A stretch of DNA of 64,000 bases from an uncultured Flavobacteriaceae bacterium (lineage in GTDB: Bacteria > Bacteroidota > Bacteroidia > Flavobacteriales > Flavobacteriaceae), in NCBI GenBank assembly GCA_938092005.1, contig CALKOU010000001.1, positions 62,001 to 126,000 on the forward strand. Reading direction: 5' to 3'. The notes under the pieces were generated by a model that was given only the letters and a program-made list of their open reading frames with translations, was not told where the DNA came from and ran no database searches. The position numbers were made by a program, and so were the translations under genes. Shown here piece by piece: positions 57,148 to 64,000 of the stretch (positions are counted from its first letter, which is position 1; each line of letters begins with the position of its first letter).

Positions 57148-58821
57148 TTATTCATCAGTTACACAACCGTTAGATGCCGAGGCAACTACTTTTGCATATT
57201 TATATAAAACTCCTTTGCTAACCTTAAGTTCAGGAGCAACCCAAGCCTCACGGCGTTTGTTTAATTCCTCATCACTTAACTTAACATATAATTCATTTGT
57301 CTGGGCATCAATACGTATGATGTCACCGTTTTGAACAAGGCCAAGCGCTCCACCCAATTGTGCCTCGGGTGTAATGTGTCCCACAACAAAACCGTGTGTT
57401 CCACCCGAAAAGCGACCATCTGTTATCAAAGCAACATCTTTACCCAAACCTGCACCCATGATGGCAGCAGTAGGTTTAAGCATTTCAGGCATTCCAGGGC
57501 CACCTTTAGGACCTTCGTAGCGGATTACAACCACCTCCCCTTTTTGAACTTCTCCAGCCTTAATTCCTGCGTTTGCAGCAAATTCACCGTCGTAAACCCG
57601 TGCAGGGCCTTCAAAAGCAAGACCTTCTTTACCAGTAATTTTAGCAACCGAACCTTCAGCAGCTAGATTTCCAAACAGAATGCGAATGTGGCCCGTTTCT
57701 TTAATTGGATTATCCAATGGCCGGATCACCTTTTGCCCTTCATTAAGCGAAGGAACGTCAGCCATATTCTCAGCCAAGGTTTTTCCAGTAACGGTCATGC
57801 AATCGCCGTGTAGCATGTTGTTATCAAGCATAAACTTAATGACAGCAGGAATACCTCCTACTCGGTGCACATCTTCCATAAGGAATTTTCCACTTGGCTT
57901 AAGATCTGCCAAAAATGGTGTGGTGTCACTAATTCGTTGAAAATCTGCTAGTGTAAAGGAGACATCAGCAGCTTTGGCAATGGCCAAAAAGTGAAGTACT
58001 GCATTTGTAGAGCCTCCTAATACTGTTACCAAACGAATGGCGTTTTCAAGCGATTTTTTGGTTACAATATCTTTAGGTTTAATATCTTTTTCGATAAGCA
58101 ACCGCATGGCTTTTCCAGCTTCAACACACTCATCTATTTTTTCTGAACTCACAGCAGGGTTTGAAGAGTTGTACGGTAGCGAAAGTCCTAAAACTTCAAT
58201 GGCTGAGGCCATGGTGTTGGCCGTATACATCCCGCCACAAGCACCTGCTCCTGGGCACGCGTTTTGTATAACTTCTTTAAATTCAGCTTCGCCAATTTTT
58301 CCAGATACTTTTTCGCCCCATGCTTCAAAAGCGGAAACAACGTCTAATTTTTTTTCTGCAACACAACCCGATGCAATGGTACCGCCATAAACCATAATAC
58401 TAGGTCTGTTAAGACGTAACATGGCCATAACAGAACCGGGCATGTTTTTATCGCAGCCCACAACGGCAACCATGCCGTCATAAGACATTCCACCCATTAC
58501 GGTTTCCATGGAATCAGCAATTAGGTCTCGTGAGGGTAAAGAAAAACGCATGCCTGGAGTACCCATAGAAATACCGTCACTTACGCCAATAGTGTTAAAA
58601 ATAAGACCTACAAGATTCCCTTGCTCTGTTCCTTTTTTGATTTCTACTGCTAAATCATTTAGGTGCATATTACAGGGATTTCCTTCGTAACCTGTACTTG
58701 CAATACCTACCAATGGCTTTTGAAAATCTTCATCAGTTAAACCAATTGCATGCAACATCGCTTGTGCAGCAGGTTGGCTAGGATCTTGAGTAACAACTTT
58801 TGAATAACGATTATGCCCCAT
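57148..58821 (-). CDS. ilvD: dihydroxy-acid dehydratase
   Basis: The 557-aa protein has the iron-sulfur cysteines in [22 protein letters not shown] and [16 protein letters not shown], the pattern of the IlvD/Edd family. The C-terminal [20 protein letters not shown] is also diagnostic. It dehydrates dihydroxy acids to the keto acids of valine and isoleucine. It is the first gene of the ilv operon, with a leader of about 130 bases that may contain an attenuator. Confidence 0.97.
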   Translation of the reverse strand: MGHNRYSKVVTQDPSQPAAQAMLHAIGLTDEDFQKPLVGIASTGYEGNPCNMHLNDLAVEIKKGTEQGNLVGLIFNTIGVSDGISMGTPGMRFSLPSRDLIADSMETVMGGMSYDGMVAVVGCDKNMPGSVMAMLRLNRPSIMVYGGTIASGCVAEKKLDVVSAFEAWGEKVSGKIGEAEFKEVIQNACPGAGACGGMYTANTMASAIEVLGLSLPYNSSNPAVSSEKIDECVEAGKAMRLLIEKDIKPKDIVTKKSLENAIRLVTVLGGSTNAVLHFLAIAKAADVSFTLADFQRISDTTPFLADLKPSGKFLMEDVHRVGGIPAVIKFMLDNNMLHGDCMTVTGKTLAENMADVPSLNEGQKVIRPLDNPIKETGHIRILFGNLAAEGSVAKITGKEGLAFEGPARVYDGEFAANAGIKAGEVQKGEVVVIRYEGPKGGPGMPEMLKPTAAIMGAGLGKDVALITDGRFSGGTHGFVVGHITPEAQLGGALGLVQNGDIIRIDAQTNELYVKLSDEELNKRREAWVAPELKVSKGVLYKYAKVVASASNGCVTDE

Positions 58822-58864
58822 ATGTGCTTTTAAATTTAGAATGCGCTAAAATACAAAACAACAA

Positions 58865-58883
58865 CTAAAAGAGGGTGTTTTAG
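58865..58883 (-). terminator. possible attenuator hairpin before ilvD
   Basis: On the minus strand CTAAAA, a seven-base loop, and TTTTAG are followed by a T-rich tract (TTGTTGTTTTG). The stem is short and AU-rich, so this is weak evidence alone. Confidence 0.3.
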
Positions 58884-58898
58884 CTCAAGCTTTTAAAA

Positions 58899-58940
58899 TT
58901 AGGTTTTTGTAATGTAGAGAAGTGTGTTTTGGTAGCACAT
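58899..58940 (-). CDS. possible 13-aa leader peptide of the ilv operon
   Basis: A minus-strand ORF of 14 codons (MCYQNTLLYITKT) begins 15 bases after the predicted RNA start and ends before the hairpin at 58865-58883. It contains two adjacent leucines, one isoleucine and two threonines, all related to the pathway. An ORF this short can occur by chance; there is no strong ribosome binding site. Confidence 0.3.
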   Translation of the reverse strand: MCYQNTLLYITKT

Positions 58941-58959
58941 CGTGTGATAATCTTATATT

Positions 58960-58967
58960 CAAATGTA
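58960..58967 (-). promoter_or_regulatory. -7 promoter element of the ilv operon
   Basis: Minus-strand TACATTTG. Using the four-base ruler from the SRP gene, transcription would start near 58955, leaving a leader of about 134 bases before the ilvD ATG. Confidence 0.5.
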
Positions 58968-58983
58968 GAAAAAGTACATGGCA

Positions 58984-59018
58984 TAACGAATGAAAAGTAT
59001 ATTTTTACACATTCGTTA
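58984..59018. promoter_or_regulatory. inverted repeat, candidate operator between ilvD and the aldehyde dehydrogenase gene
   Basis: TAACGAATG (58984-58992) and its exact reverse complement CATTCGTTA (59010-59018) lie 17 bases apart, with a third AACGAAT at 59024-59030. The arrangement suggests a dimeric regulator binding the divergent promoter region. Confidence 0.45.
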
Positions 59019-59041
59019 AAAAAAACGAATAAAGGCTGCAT

Positions 59042-60430
59042 ATGATTAAGAATAACCCACTGATACCGCTTAAAAACATTCAATCTGATTTTTTTAATGC
59101 GGGCAACACCTTAAGCGTTGATAAAAGGATGCGTTGTTTAAGAAATCTAAAACAAAGCGTAAAGAGCAACGAAGCAGCAATATGTGAAGCGCTTAAAAAA
59201 GATTTAGGAAAACCGGAAGCTGAGATTTGGCTTGCGGAAATTTATGTGGTACTTGAGGAGCTTAAGACGGTCATAAACAACATGAGATATTGGACAAAGC
59301 CTAAGCGTGTTTCGAGCAAATGGGTGAATGCCCCAAGTAAAGATTGGATTTTGCCAGAACCTTATGGCGTTACCCTTCATATTGCACCATGGAATTATCC
59401 GTTTCAGCTGGCATTAAATCCCTTAATTGGTGCTGTAGCAGCCGGCAATACGGTTATATTAAAACCTTCTGAACATGCACCTCAAACGGCCATTATCCTT
59501 ACCAAAATAGTGAAAGAAGTATTTCCTCCTGAATGGGTAAGTGTTGTGGAAGGAGGTCCTGAAATAGCACAAGATTTACTTAAACTTCGTTGGGATTACA
59601 TCTTTTTTACAGGAGGGGTAAGCATTGGGAAAATAGTTGCAAAAGCAGCCGCAGAACACCTAACACCAACAACCTTAGAATTGGGAGGTAAAAACCCGTG
59701 TATTGTAGATCATACGGCAAATATTAAGATTAGCGCTCGCAGAATTGCATGGGGGAAATTCATGAATTGTGGGCAAATATGCATGTCGCCTGATTATGCC
59801 CTTGTGCATGAGACCGTTTATGATGTGTTTGTTGTAGCGCTTAAAAAAGAGATTGTTTCCATGTATGGCGAACACCCACAACAAAGCGATGATTATGCAC
59901 GTTTGATACACAAGGGTCATGTTGCAAAAATGAAAGCACTGCTCGAGAGACAAACAATTTTACATGGCGGAGACATTGATGAAGAAAAACGTTTTGTAGC
60001 ACCTACATTAGTGGCGCTAGACACATTAGACAACACGCTTATGGAGGATGAAATTTTTGGCCCAATCCTTCCGATTCTTACATATCAGCATGAAGATGAA
60101 ATCCATGATATTATACGTCAATTTGAAAAACCGTTATCGTTCTATGTGTTTTCTGAGCGAAAAAAATGGGCACGCCAAATGATGCAAAAACACAGTTTTG
60201 GTGGTGGTATGATAAACGATGTTATTGTGTATTTTACTAACGAAAAATTACCCTTTGGCGGCGTGGGTCACAGCGGTATTGGCAGCTACCACGGCAAGCA
60301 TTCGTTTGACACATTTACACATCTAAAATCATATGTGGAACGCCCCACCTGGTTTGACCCAAAACAACGTTACGCTCCTTACAAGAACAATTTTAAATTA
60401 CTCAAACGCATTTTAACATATTTCTCATGA
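59042..60430 (+). CDS. aldehyde dehydrogenase, class 3-like
   Basis: The 462-aa protein resembles class 3 / fatty aldehyde dehydrogenases. It has EALKKDLGKPEAEIWLAE near the start, PWNYPFQLALNPLIGAVAAG, LELGGKNPCIV with the general-base glutamate, the catalytic cysteine in NCGQICMSPDY, and PFGGVGHSGIGSYHGKHSFD. It oxidises medium- or long-chain or aromatic aldehydes with NAD(P). The C-terminus is hydrophobic and aromatic. The nitroreductase gene overlaps its stop, so both are one operon, divergent from ilvD. Confidence 0.92.
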   Translation: MIKNNPLIPLKNIQSDFFNAGNTLSVDKRMRCLRNLKQSVKSNEAAICEALKKDLGKPEAEIWLAEIYVVLEELKTVINNMRYWTKPKRVSSKWVNAPSKDWILPEPYGVTLHIAPWNYPFQLALNPLIGAVAAGNTVILKPSEHAPQTAIILTKIVKEVFPPEWVSVVEGGPEIAQDLLKLRWDYIFFTGGVSIGKIVAKAAAEHLTPTTLELGGKNPCIVDHTANIKISARRIAWGKFMNCGQICMSPDYALVHETVYDVFVVALKKEIVSMYGEHPQQSDDYARLIHKGHVAKMKALLERQTILHGGDIDEEKRFVAPTLVALDTLDNTLMEDEIFGPILPILTYQHEDEIHDIIRQFEKPLSFYVFSERKKWARQMMQKHSFGGGMINDVIVYFTNEKLPFGGVGHSGIGSYHGKHSFDTFTHLKSYVERPTWFDPKQRYAPYKNNFKLLKRILTYFS

Positions 60431-61155
60431 CAGAAAAAACAGTTACCAAAGCGATTAAGTACAGGCGATCAGTAAGAGTTTATTCAGATGAACACATTAA
60501 AGATGCATTGGTAAAACAATGCCTCGTTAATGCTTCTTTAGCACCAACAAGTAGCAACCTACAATTGTGGGAATTTCATCATATAACGGATAAAACGATA
60601 CTTCAAAAAGTTGCTAAAGCTTGTATGGGGCAAAATGCTGCAACTACTGCTAATCAACTGGTTGTGGTGGTGACTAGAAAAGATACCTGGAGAAAAAAAG
60701 CACGCGCCAATGTAGCACACTTTGATCGAGTTTTTAAACAACCCGAAATGCAAAAAGAAATACATCGAAAAAAAATGGCGATCAACTATTATCAAAAAAT
60801 CATCCCAACACTTTATGCTGACTTTTTTGGCGTTTTTGGTGCTATCAAATATTGGATATTTCAACTTATTGGGTTGTTTCGTCCAGTGTATCGCCAAACG
60901 CGCTGGAGCGATCTGAGGGTGGTAGCACACAAAAGTGCTGCTTTAGCCGCCCAAAACTTTATGATCAGTATGGCAGCCGTGGGTTATGACACCTGTCCTA
61001 TGGAAGGAAGTGATACCCTAAGAATAAAAAAGGTACTGAAATTACCCAAAGGTGCTGAAATCAATATGGTCATTAGTTGTGGAATACGTAAGCCTGAAGG
61101 CGTGTATGGAGAACGTTTCCGAGTACCTTTTGAAGAAATCTATTTTAAAGTATAA
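60427..61155 (+). CDS. nitroreductase family protein
   Basis: The 242-aa flavoprotein begins KAIKYRRSVRVYSDEHI, with the Arg/Ser FMN-binding motif, and LAPTSSNLQLWEFH. A hydrophobic insertion around residues 130-160 (YADFFGVFGAIKYWIFQLIG) replaces the usual short lid, so it may associate with membranes or bind a lipophilic substrate. AVGYDTCPMEGSD is the usual second FMN-binding region. It is cotranscribed with the aldehyde dehydrogenase (ATGA overlap). The substrate is unknown; it may be a quinone or unsaturated aldehyde. Confidence 0.9.
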   Translation: MTEKTVTKAIKYRRSVRVYSDEHIKDALVKQCLVNASLAPTSSNLQLWEFHHITDKTILQKVAKACMGQNAATTANQLVVVVTRKDTWRKKARANVAHFDRVFKQPEMQKEIHRKKMAINYYQKIIPTLYADFFGVFGAIKYWIFQLIGLFRPVYRQTRWSDLRVVAHKSAALAAQNFMISMAAVGYDTCPMEGSDTLRIKKVLKLPKGAEINMVISCGIRKPEGVYGERFRVPFEEIYFKV

Positions 61156-61168
61156 TTGTAGATACAAA

Positions 61169-62701
61169 TTATCCCAACCAGCCTTCCCTATCCAAACTTC
61201 GGTATTGGATGGCTTCTGCAATGTGCGTGTCTGTAATAGCTACCGCATCCTCTAAATCAGCTATGGTTCGCGCTACTTTTAAAATACGATCATAAGCTCT
61301 GGCAGAAAGCCGCAATCTGTCCATCGCCGTCTTCAATAACGTTAAGGAACTTTCAGAAAGTTTGCAATAGTTTCGAATTTGCTTGGTATTCATTTCAGCA
61401 TTGTGATGCACGTGTGGTAAGTCTTGAAAACGTTTGCGTTGATGTTCGCGCGCGGCAATGACACGTTTGCGAATTGCGGCACTGGATTCTGCTAATGGTG
61501 TTTGTGCCAATTTTTCAAAAGGCACTGGCTGCACTTCTACATGTAAATCAATACGATCCAACAAAGGCCCTGAAATTTTGCCCAAATAGCGTTGCATTTC
61601 TGCAGCAGAATGCCCGGGACTACCGTTGTCGTCGTGAAAATAACCCGAAGGCGTTGGGTTCATACTCGCCACCAACATAAAAGACGCTGGGTATGTCAGC
61701 GTAAACTTAGCGCGTGCAATGGTTACTTCTCGATCTTCAAGCGGCTGCCGCATGACTTCCAATACGCTGCGTTTAAACTCAGGTAGTTCGTCCAAGAACA
61801 GCACCCCGTGATGCGCTAAGGAAATTTCACCCGGTTGCGGATAGGTTCCGCCACCCACAAGCGCAACATCGGAAATGGTGTGGTGTGGTGAGCGAAACGG
61901 TCGTTGATGGATGATTCCACTACCTTTCATTTGGCCAGCAACCGAATGAATTTTAGTGGTTTCTAATGCCTCGACAGTGGTAAGTGGCGGTAAGATACTC
62001 GGCAAGCGTTTGGCAAGCATGGTTTTTCCTGAACCTGGTGGACCAATCAATAAGATGTTATGCCCACCTGCGGCAGCTACTTCCATACAACGCTTTATGG
62101 ACTCCTGCCCTTTAACATCTTCAAAATCCAACAGCGGATTGTGATGCACTCCTAGTTGAGCTGCCAAATCGTATTTTACTAAATGCTGAGTATGGTAGCC
62201 TTCCAAGAAGGTTATCAAATCGGTAAGATGTGAAAAGGCGTGCACTTCAATGCCATCAACAATAGCGGCTTCCTGACCATTTTCTTCTGGAACTAAAATA
62301 CCAACATGACCGTCGGCTTTGGCTTGTAGTGCCATGGGCAACACCCCTCTCACTGGACGTAGCGTTCCATCAAGGGAAAGTTCGCCCATAATCACCCATT
62401 TCTCAAGGGCAATTGGTATCACTTGACCTGAGGCAACGAGAATACCTAGCGCTATGGGAACATCATAGGCGGCTCCTTCTTTGCGTAAATCAGCAGGTGC
62501 CATGTTAATGGTAATCCGTTTTCCGGGCAACTTATACTGACATTCCATTAGCGCAGCGGCAATACGGTGGTTACTTTCTTTAACGGCATTATCTGGTAAG
62601 CCAACCAAATGATACCCCACACCGGGATGTATATGTACTTCAATGGTTATTTGTTGGGCATCTATACCAAAGACGGCACTGCCAAAAATTTGGGTAAGCA
62701 T
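61169..62701 (-). CDS. YifB family Mg chelatase-like AAA ATPase
   Basis: The track ORF begins at 62920, but the family start (MLTQIFGSAVFGIDAQ) corresponds to ATG 62699-62701, giving 510 aa. The N-terminal ChlI-like domain is followed by the AAA core: Walker A GPPGSGKTMLA and ILFLDELPEF-type Walker B (here GVLFLDELPEFKRS). PASFMLVASMNPTPSGYFHD follows, and the C-terminal Mg_chelatase_C region has LSARAYDRILKVARTIADL. This is the ComM/YifB group; in some bacteria ComM drives branch migration during natural transformation. The upstream extension overlaps the divergent flavin reductase gene and is surely not coding. Confidence 0.93.
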   Translation of the reverse strand: MLTQIFGSAVFGIDAQQITIEVHIHPGVGYHLVGLPDNAVKESNHRIAAALMECQYKLPGKRITINMAPADLRKEGAAYDVPIALGILVASGQVIPIALEKWVIMGELSLDGTLRPVRGVLPMALQAKADGHVGILVPEENGQEAAIVDGIEVHAFSHLTDLITFLEGYHTQHLVKYDLAAQLGVHHNPLLDFEDVKGQESIKRCMEVAAAGGHNILLIGPPGSGKTMLAKRLPSILPPLTTVEALETTKIHSVAGQMKGSGIIHQRPFRSPHHTISDVALVGGGTYPQPGEISLAHHGVLFLDELPEFKRSVLEVMRQPLEDREVTIARAKFTLTYPASFMLVASMNPTPSGYFHDDNGSPGHSAAEMQRYLGKISGPLLDRIDLHVEVQPVPFEKLAQTPLAESSAAIRKRVIAAREHQRKRFQDLPHVHHNAEMNTKQIRNYCKLSESSLTLLKTAMDRLRLSARAYDRILKVARTIADLEDAVAITDTHIAEAIQYRSLDREGWLG

Positions 62702-62730
62702 AATGAGGCATTTTGAATCTAAAATATAAA

Positions 62731-62744
62731 AAATAACGTTATTT
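62731..62744. promoter_or_regulatory. 14-base perfect palindrome between yifB and the flavin reductase gene
   Basis: AAATAACGTTATTT is self-complementary and lies in the 49-base divergent intergenic gap, six bases before the flavin reductase ATG. It is a candidate operator overlapping the promoter. Confidence 0.4.
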
Positions 62745-62750
62745 GCACCC

Positions 62751-63218
62751 ATGAATGCACAAGACTTTCGCACTATTTGCGGGCAATTTGCCACCGGAGT
62801 AACCGTAATTACCACCACACACAACAACGTACCCATAGGGTTTACGGCCAATTCGTTCACTTCTGTTTCGCTAGAACCGGCCATTGTTTTGTTCTGTTTA
62901 AAAACAACTTCTGAAAGCAATGCCGCTTTTCAAGAAAGCAAGGCGTTTGCCATTAACATACTTTCCGATGCACAAGAAGATGTTTCCAATGCCTTTGCAA
63001 ATCCTAAAAACAGCCAAGAAGCACGTTTTGCGAATGCAGCCCTTGAAACTCACGACCTGCCTGTGCTAAAAGACACCCTTGGATACTTAAGCGGTAATAT
63101 CGTTAAACACGAAGAAATGGGCGATCACATTGTGTATTACGGACAGGTGACGGATGGCAAACATTATGCGGGCAATCCCCTACTCTACGCCAAAGGCGGG
63201 TATCAGCGGTTGCCGTAA
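62751..63218 (+). CDS. flavin reductase family protein
   Basis: The 155-aa flavin-binding split-barrel protein shows FRTICGQFATGVTVITTTH, PIGFTANSFTSVSLEPAIVL and SNAAFQESKAFAINILS. It ends HYAGNPLLYAKGGYQRLP, the family terminus. Members transfer electrons from NAD(P)H to FMN or FAD for partner monooxygenases, or serve as small oxidoreductases. No partner is adjacent. The last 42 coding bases are repeated 281 bases downstream. Confidence 0.92.
   Translation: MNAQDFRTICGQFATGVTVITTTHNNVPIGFTANSFTSVSLEPAIVLFCLKTTSESNAAFQESKAFAINILSDAQEDVSNAFANPKNSQEARFANAALETHDLPVLKDTLGYLSGNIVKHEEMGDHIVYYGQVTDGKHYAGNPLLYAKGGYQRLP
63171..63212 (+). repeat. copy 1 of duplicated gene tail (flavin reductase 3' end)
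   Basis: This 42-base segment encodes the GNPLLYAKGGYQRL end of flavin reductase and matches 63452-63493 at 38 of 42 positions. Confidence 0.85.
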
Positions 63219-63347
63219 TTTATTTAATGCAATTCCTTCTTTATTCCACGCCTACTCTCAGTGCGCCAATGTGGCTATTTTAAAGTTTTGTATGTTTAGG
63301 TAACCCAAAAACCTACTAATGCCACACAAAACAAAACCTCTTTTTTT

Positions 63348-63429
63348 GTCATTCTGAACTTGTTTCAGAATCCACTGCTGTCTAAAAAGTAGAAAACAAA
63401 TAGAGATTCTGAAATAAATTCAGAATGAC
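63348..63429. repeat. palindromic repeat element
   Basis: A 25-base arm starting GTCATTCTGAAC (63348-63372) is repeated in inverse at 63405-63429 (ending TTCAGAATGAC), with 23 of 25 bases matching. The element can form one long hairpin with a 32-base loop. GTCATTCTGAA...TTCAGAATGAC elements are dispersed in many flavobacterial genomes. No ORF lies in it. Confidence 0.75.
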
Positions 63430-63451
63430 AGATTTTCATACTTTTTAGGCA

Positions 63452-63493
63452 GGCAACCCGCTACTCTATGCCAAAGGCGGGTATCAGCGATTG
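63452..63493 (+). repeat. copy 2 of duplicated gene tail, overlapping the end of dsbD
   Basis: It matches 63171-63212 at 38 of 42 bases. In the plus frame it would read GNPLLYAKGGYQRL again, followed by a stop; on the minus strand it encodes the last residues of the DsbD protein (NQSLIPAFGIE). Confidence 0.85.
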
Positions 63494-64000
63494 ATTTAAT
63501 TTACCAGCCGCTATCCCTTCTCGAAGCCATGTGGCATAAGTTGCCGCATCGGTGTATTGAATGGGTGGGTTAAGAATCGTGCCATCGGGCATTAACAGCA
63601 CGTAGTACGGCTGTGAAACCGATTTAAAATTCAACGCCTGGAAAGCAGACCACTTTTGTCCTACTGTTTTTAGGGTACGACTGCTGCCGTCAGCGTACGT
63701 TATTGTCAATTGGTCATCTTCTGCCAAAGGCTTGCGATCGTCTACGTACAAGGAAATCAGCACCACCTCATCGCGTATCATTTCGTATATCTCCGGCACC
63801 GTCCATACGTTTTCCTCAACTTTACGGCAGTTGACACACGCCCATCCTGTAAAGTCTAAGAGAATAGGTTTTTGTTGCGCTACGGCTGCTGCCCTCCCCG
63901 ATTCGTAATCTTTGTAGCAATCGAGGTTTAGCGGACAGTCCGAATCCGTTTTATACACAGAATAAAAAGCCGGTGGTGGAAAGCCGCTAAGCGCACGCAA
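63461..64000 (-). CDS. dsbD: protein-disulfide reductase DsbD, C-terminal part (partial)
   Basis: Only the last 179 residues are in the window; the gene continues past base 64000. The visible part is the thioredoxin-fold gamma domain with the redox motif WACVNCRK (CxxC) after ILLDFTGWA. The Cys-containing segment SDCPLNLDCYKD comes before it. DsbD passes electrons from cytoplasmic thioredoxin to periplasmic thiol proteins. The final residues after GKLN are encoded by the duplicated segment at 63452-63493, so the C-terminus probably differs from relatives. Confidence 0.88.
   Translation of the reverse strand: MRALSGFPPPAFYSVYKTDSDCPLNLDCYKDYESGRAAAVAQQKPILLDFTGWACVNCRKVEENVWTVPEIYEMIRDEVVLISLYVDDRKPLAEDDQLTITYADGSSRTLKTVGQKWSAFQALNFKSVSQPYYVLLMPDGTILNPPIQYTDAATYATWLREGIAAGKLNQSLIPAFGIE

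Noticed and set aside
57331-57666. Plus-strand ORFs inside ilvD, ilvC, uvrD and mnmE
   Set aside because: These are shadows of strong coding sequence in the opposite strand and have no family resemblance or promoter.
61152-61172. Hairpin ATAATT...AATTAT between nitroreductase and yifB as a terminator
   Set aside because: The repeat is imperfect, AU-only and has no T-run on either strand.
62702-62920. N-terminal extension of yifB in the ORF track
   Set aside because: It overlaps the start of the divergent flavin reductase gene, and the YifB family begins at MLTQIFG.

Overview
The window reads as a chromosome segment of a marine-type Flavobacteriaceae/Flavobacteriales bacterium (Bacteroidetes). 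The reasons are a carboxypeptidase-like-domain TonB receptor, class II (long) ketol-acid reductoisomerase, a DUF6787-type membrane protein, the near absence of Shine-Dalgarno sequences, and about twenty copies of the Bacteroidetes -7 promoter element TAnnTTTG placed correctly upstream of genes. Base composition looks AT-rich and even. I see no integrase, transposase, phage gene, CRISPR array or tRNA. The segment is mostly a compact housekeeping core.

Layout. 1-0.8 kb: end of serA, a small membrane protein and a His-rich exported protein. 0.9-4 kb: His/Asp-rich lipoprotein plus TonB receptor, a candidate metal-acquisition locus. 4-8.6 kb: folE, msrA (minus), then a LolD-like ATPase, TIGR02757 protein, a dihydroorotase homologue with a ruined metal site, and a carboxylesterase. 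8.6-8.8 kb: a structured noncoding stretch ending in a terminator. 8.8-13.2 kb: small coiled-coil protein, MBL hydrolase, unknown 478-aa protein, bcp, nth, a 46-aa protein missed by the ORF track, ECF sigma factor. 13.3-21.2 kb: uvrA, then a minus-strand YfhO / glycosyltransferase / flippase operon. 21.3-24.9 kb: outer-membrane protein, GNAT-like protein, mnmE. 24.9-25.3 kb: 437 bp without a gene. 25.3-34.2 kb: OmpA-like lipoprotein, uvrD/pcrA, recG, pheT, two small genes. 34.2-37.5 kb: ABC-F protein with a degenerate second P-loop, fructose-6-phosphate aldolase-type transaldolase, SDR, and the SRP (4.5S) RNA. 37.5-49.4 kb: glutaminyl cyclase, beta-helix-like lipoprotein, glyA, smpB, pcm, Gfo/Idh, yggS, an exonuclease-GIY-YIG fusion, miaA, purC, phoH, SAM hydroxide adenosyltransferase. 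49.5-58.8 kb: dnaN, then a minus-strand ilvD-ilvB-ilvN-ilvC-ilvA-gapN operon for branched-chain amino acids. 59-64 kb: aldehyde dehydrogenase, nitroreductase, yifB, flavin reductase, a palindromic repeat with a duplicated gene tail, and the 3' part of dsbD.

How the genes work together. The ilv operon makes isoleucine/valine/leucine precursors from threonine and pyruvate; gapN at its end may add NADPH for the NADPH-using IlvC. The YfhO/GT4/flippase set probably builds and exports a surface glycan. uvrA, uvrD, recG, nth and the nuclease fusion are DNA maintenance genes, but they are scattered and not one system.

No wholly new multi-gene system is evident. The points most worth a second look are: (1) a set of genes whose ATG lies exactly four bases after TAnnTTTG, the same distance as the SRP RNA 5' end, which predicts leaderless mRNAs; (2) a switch-like structured RNA candidate at 8.6-8.8 kb; (3) a palindromic repeat next to a duplicated 3' gene end that now encodes the DsbD C-terminus; (4) a possible leader-peptide attenuator before ilvD; (5) the His-rich three-gene metal locus; (6) five convergent gene pairs whose stop codons share one tetranucleotide. 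All functional calls come from reading the sequence and from knowledge of the families; no search was run.
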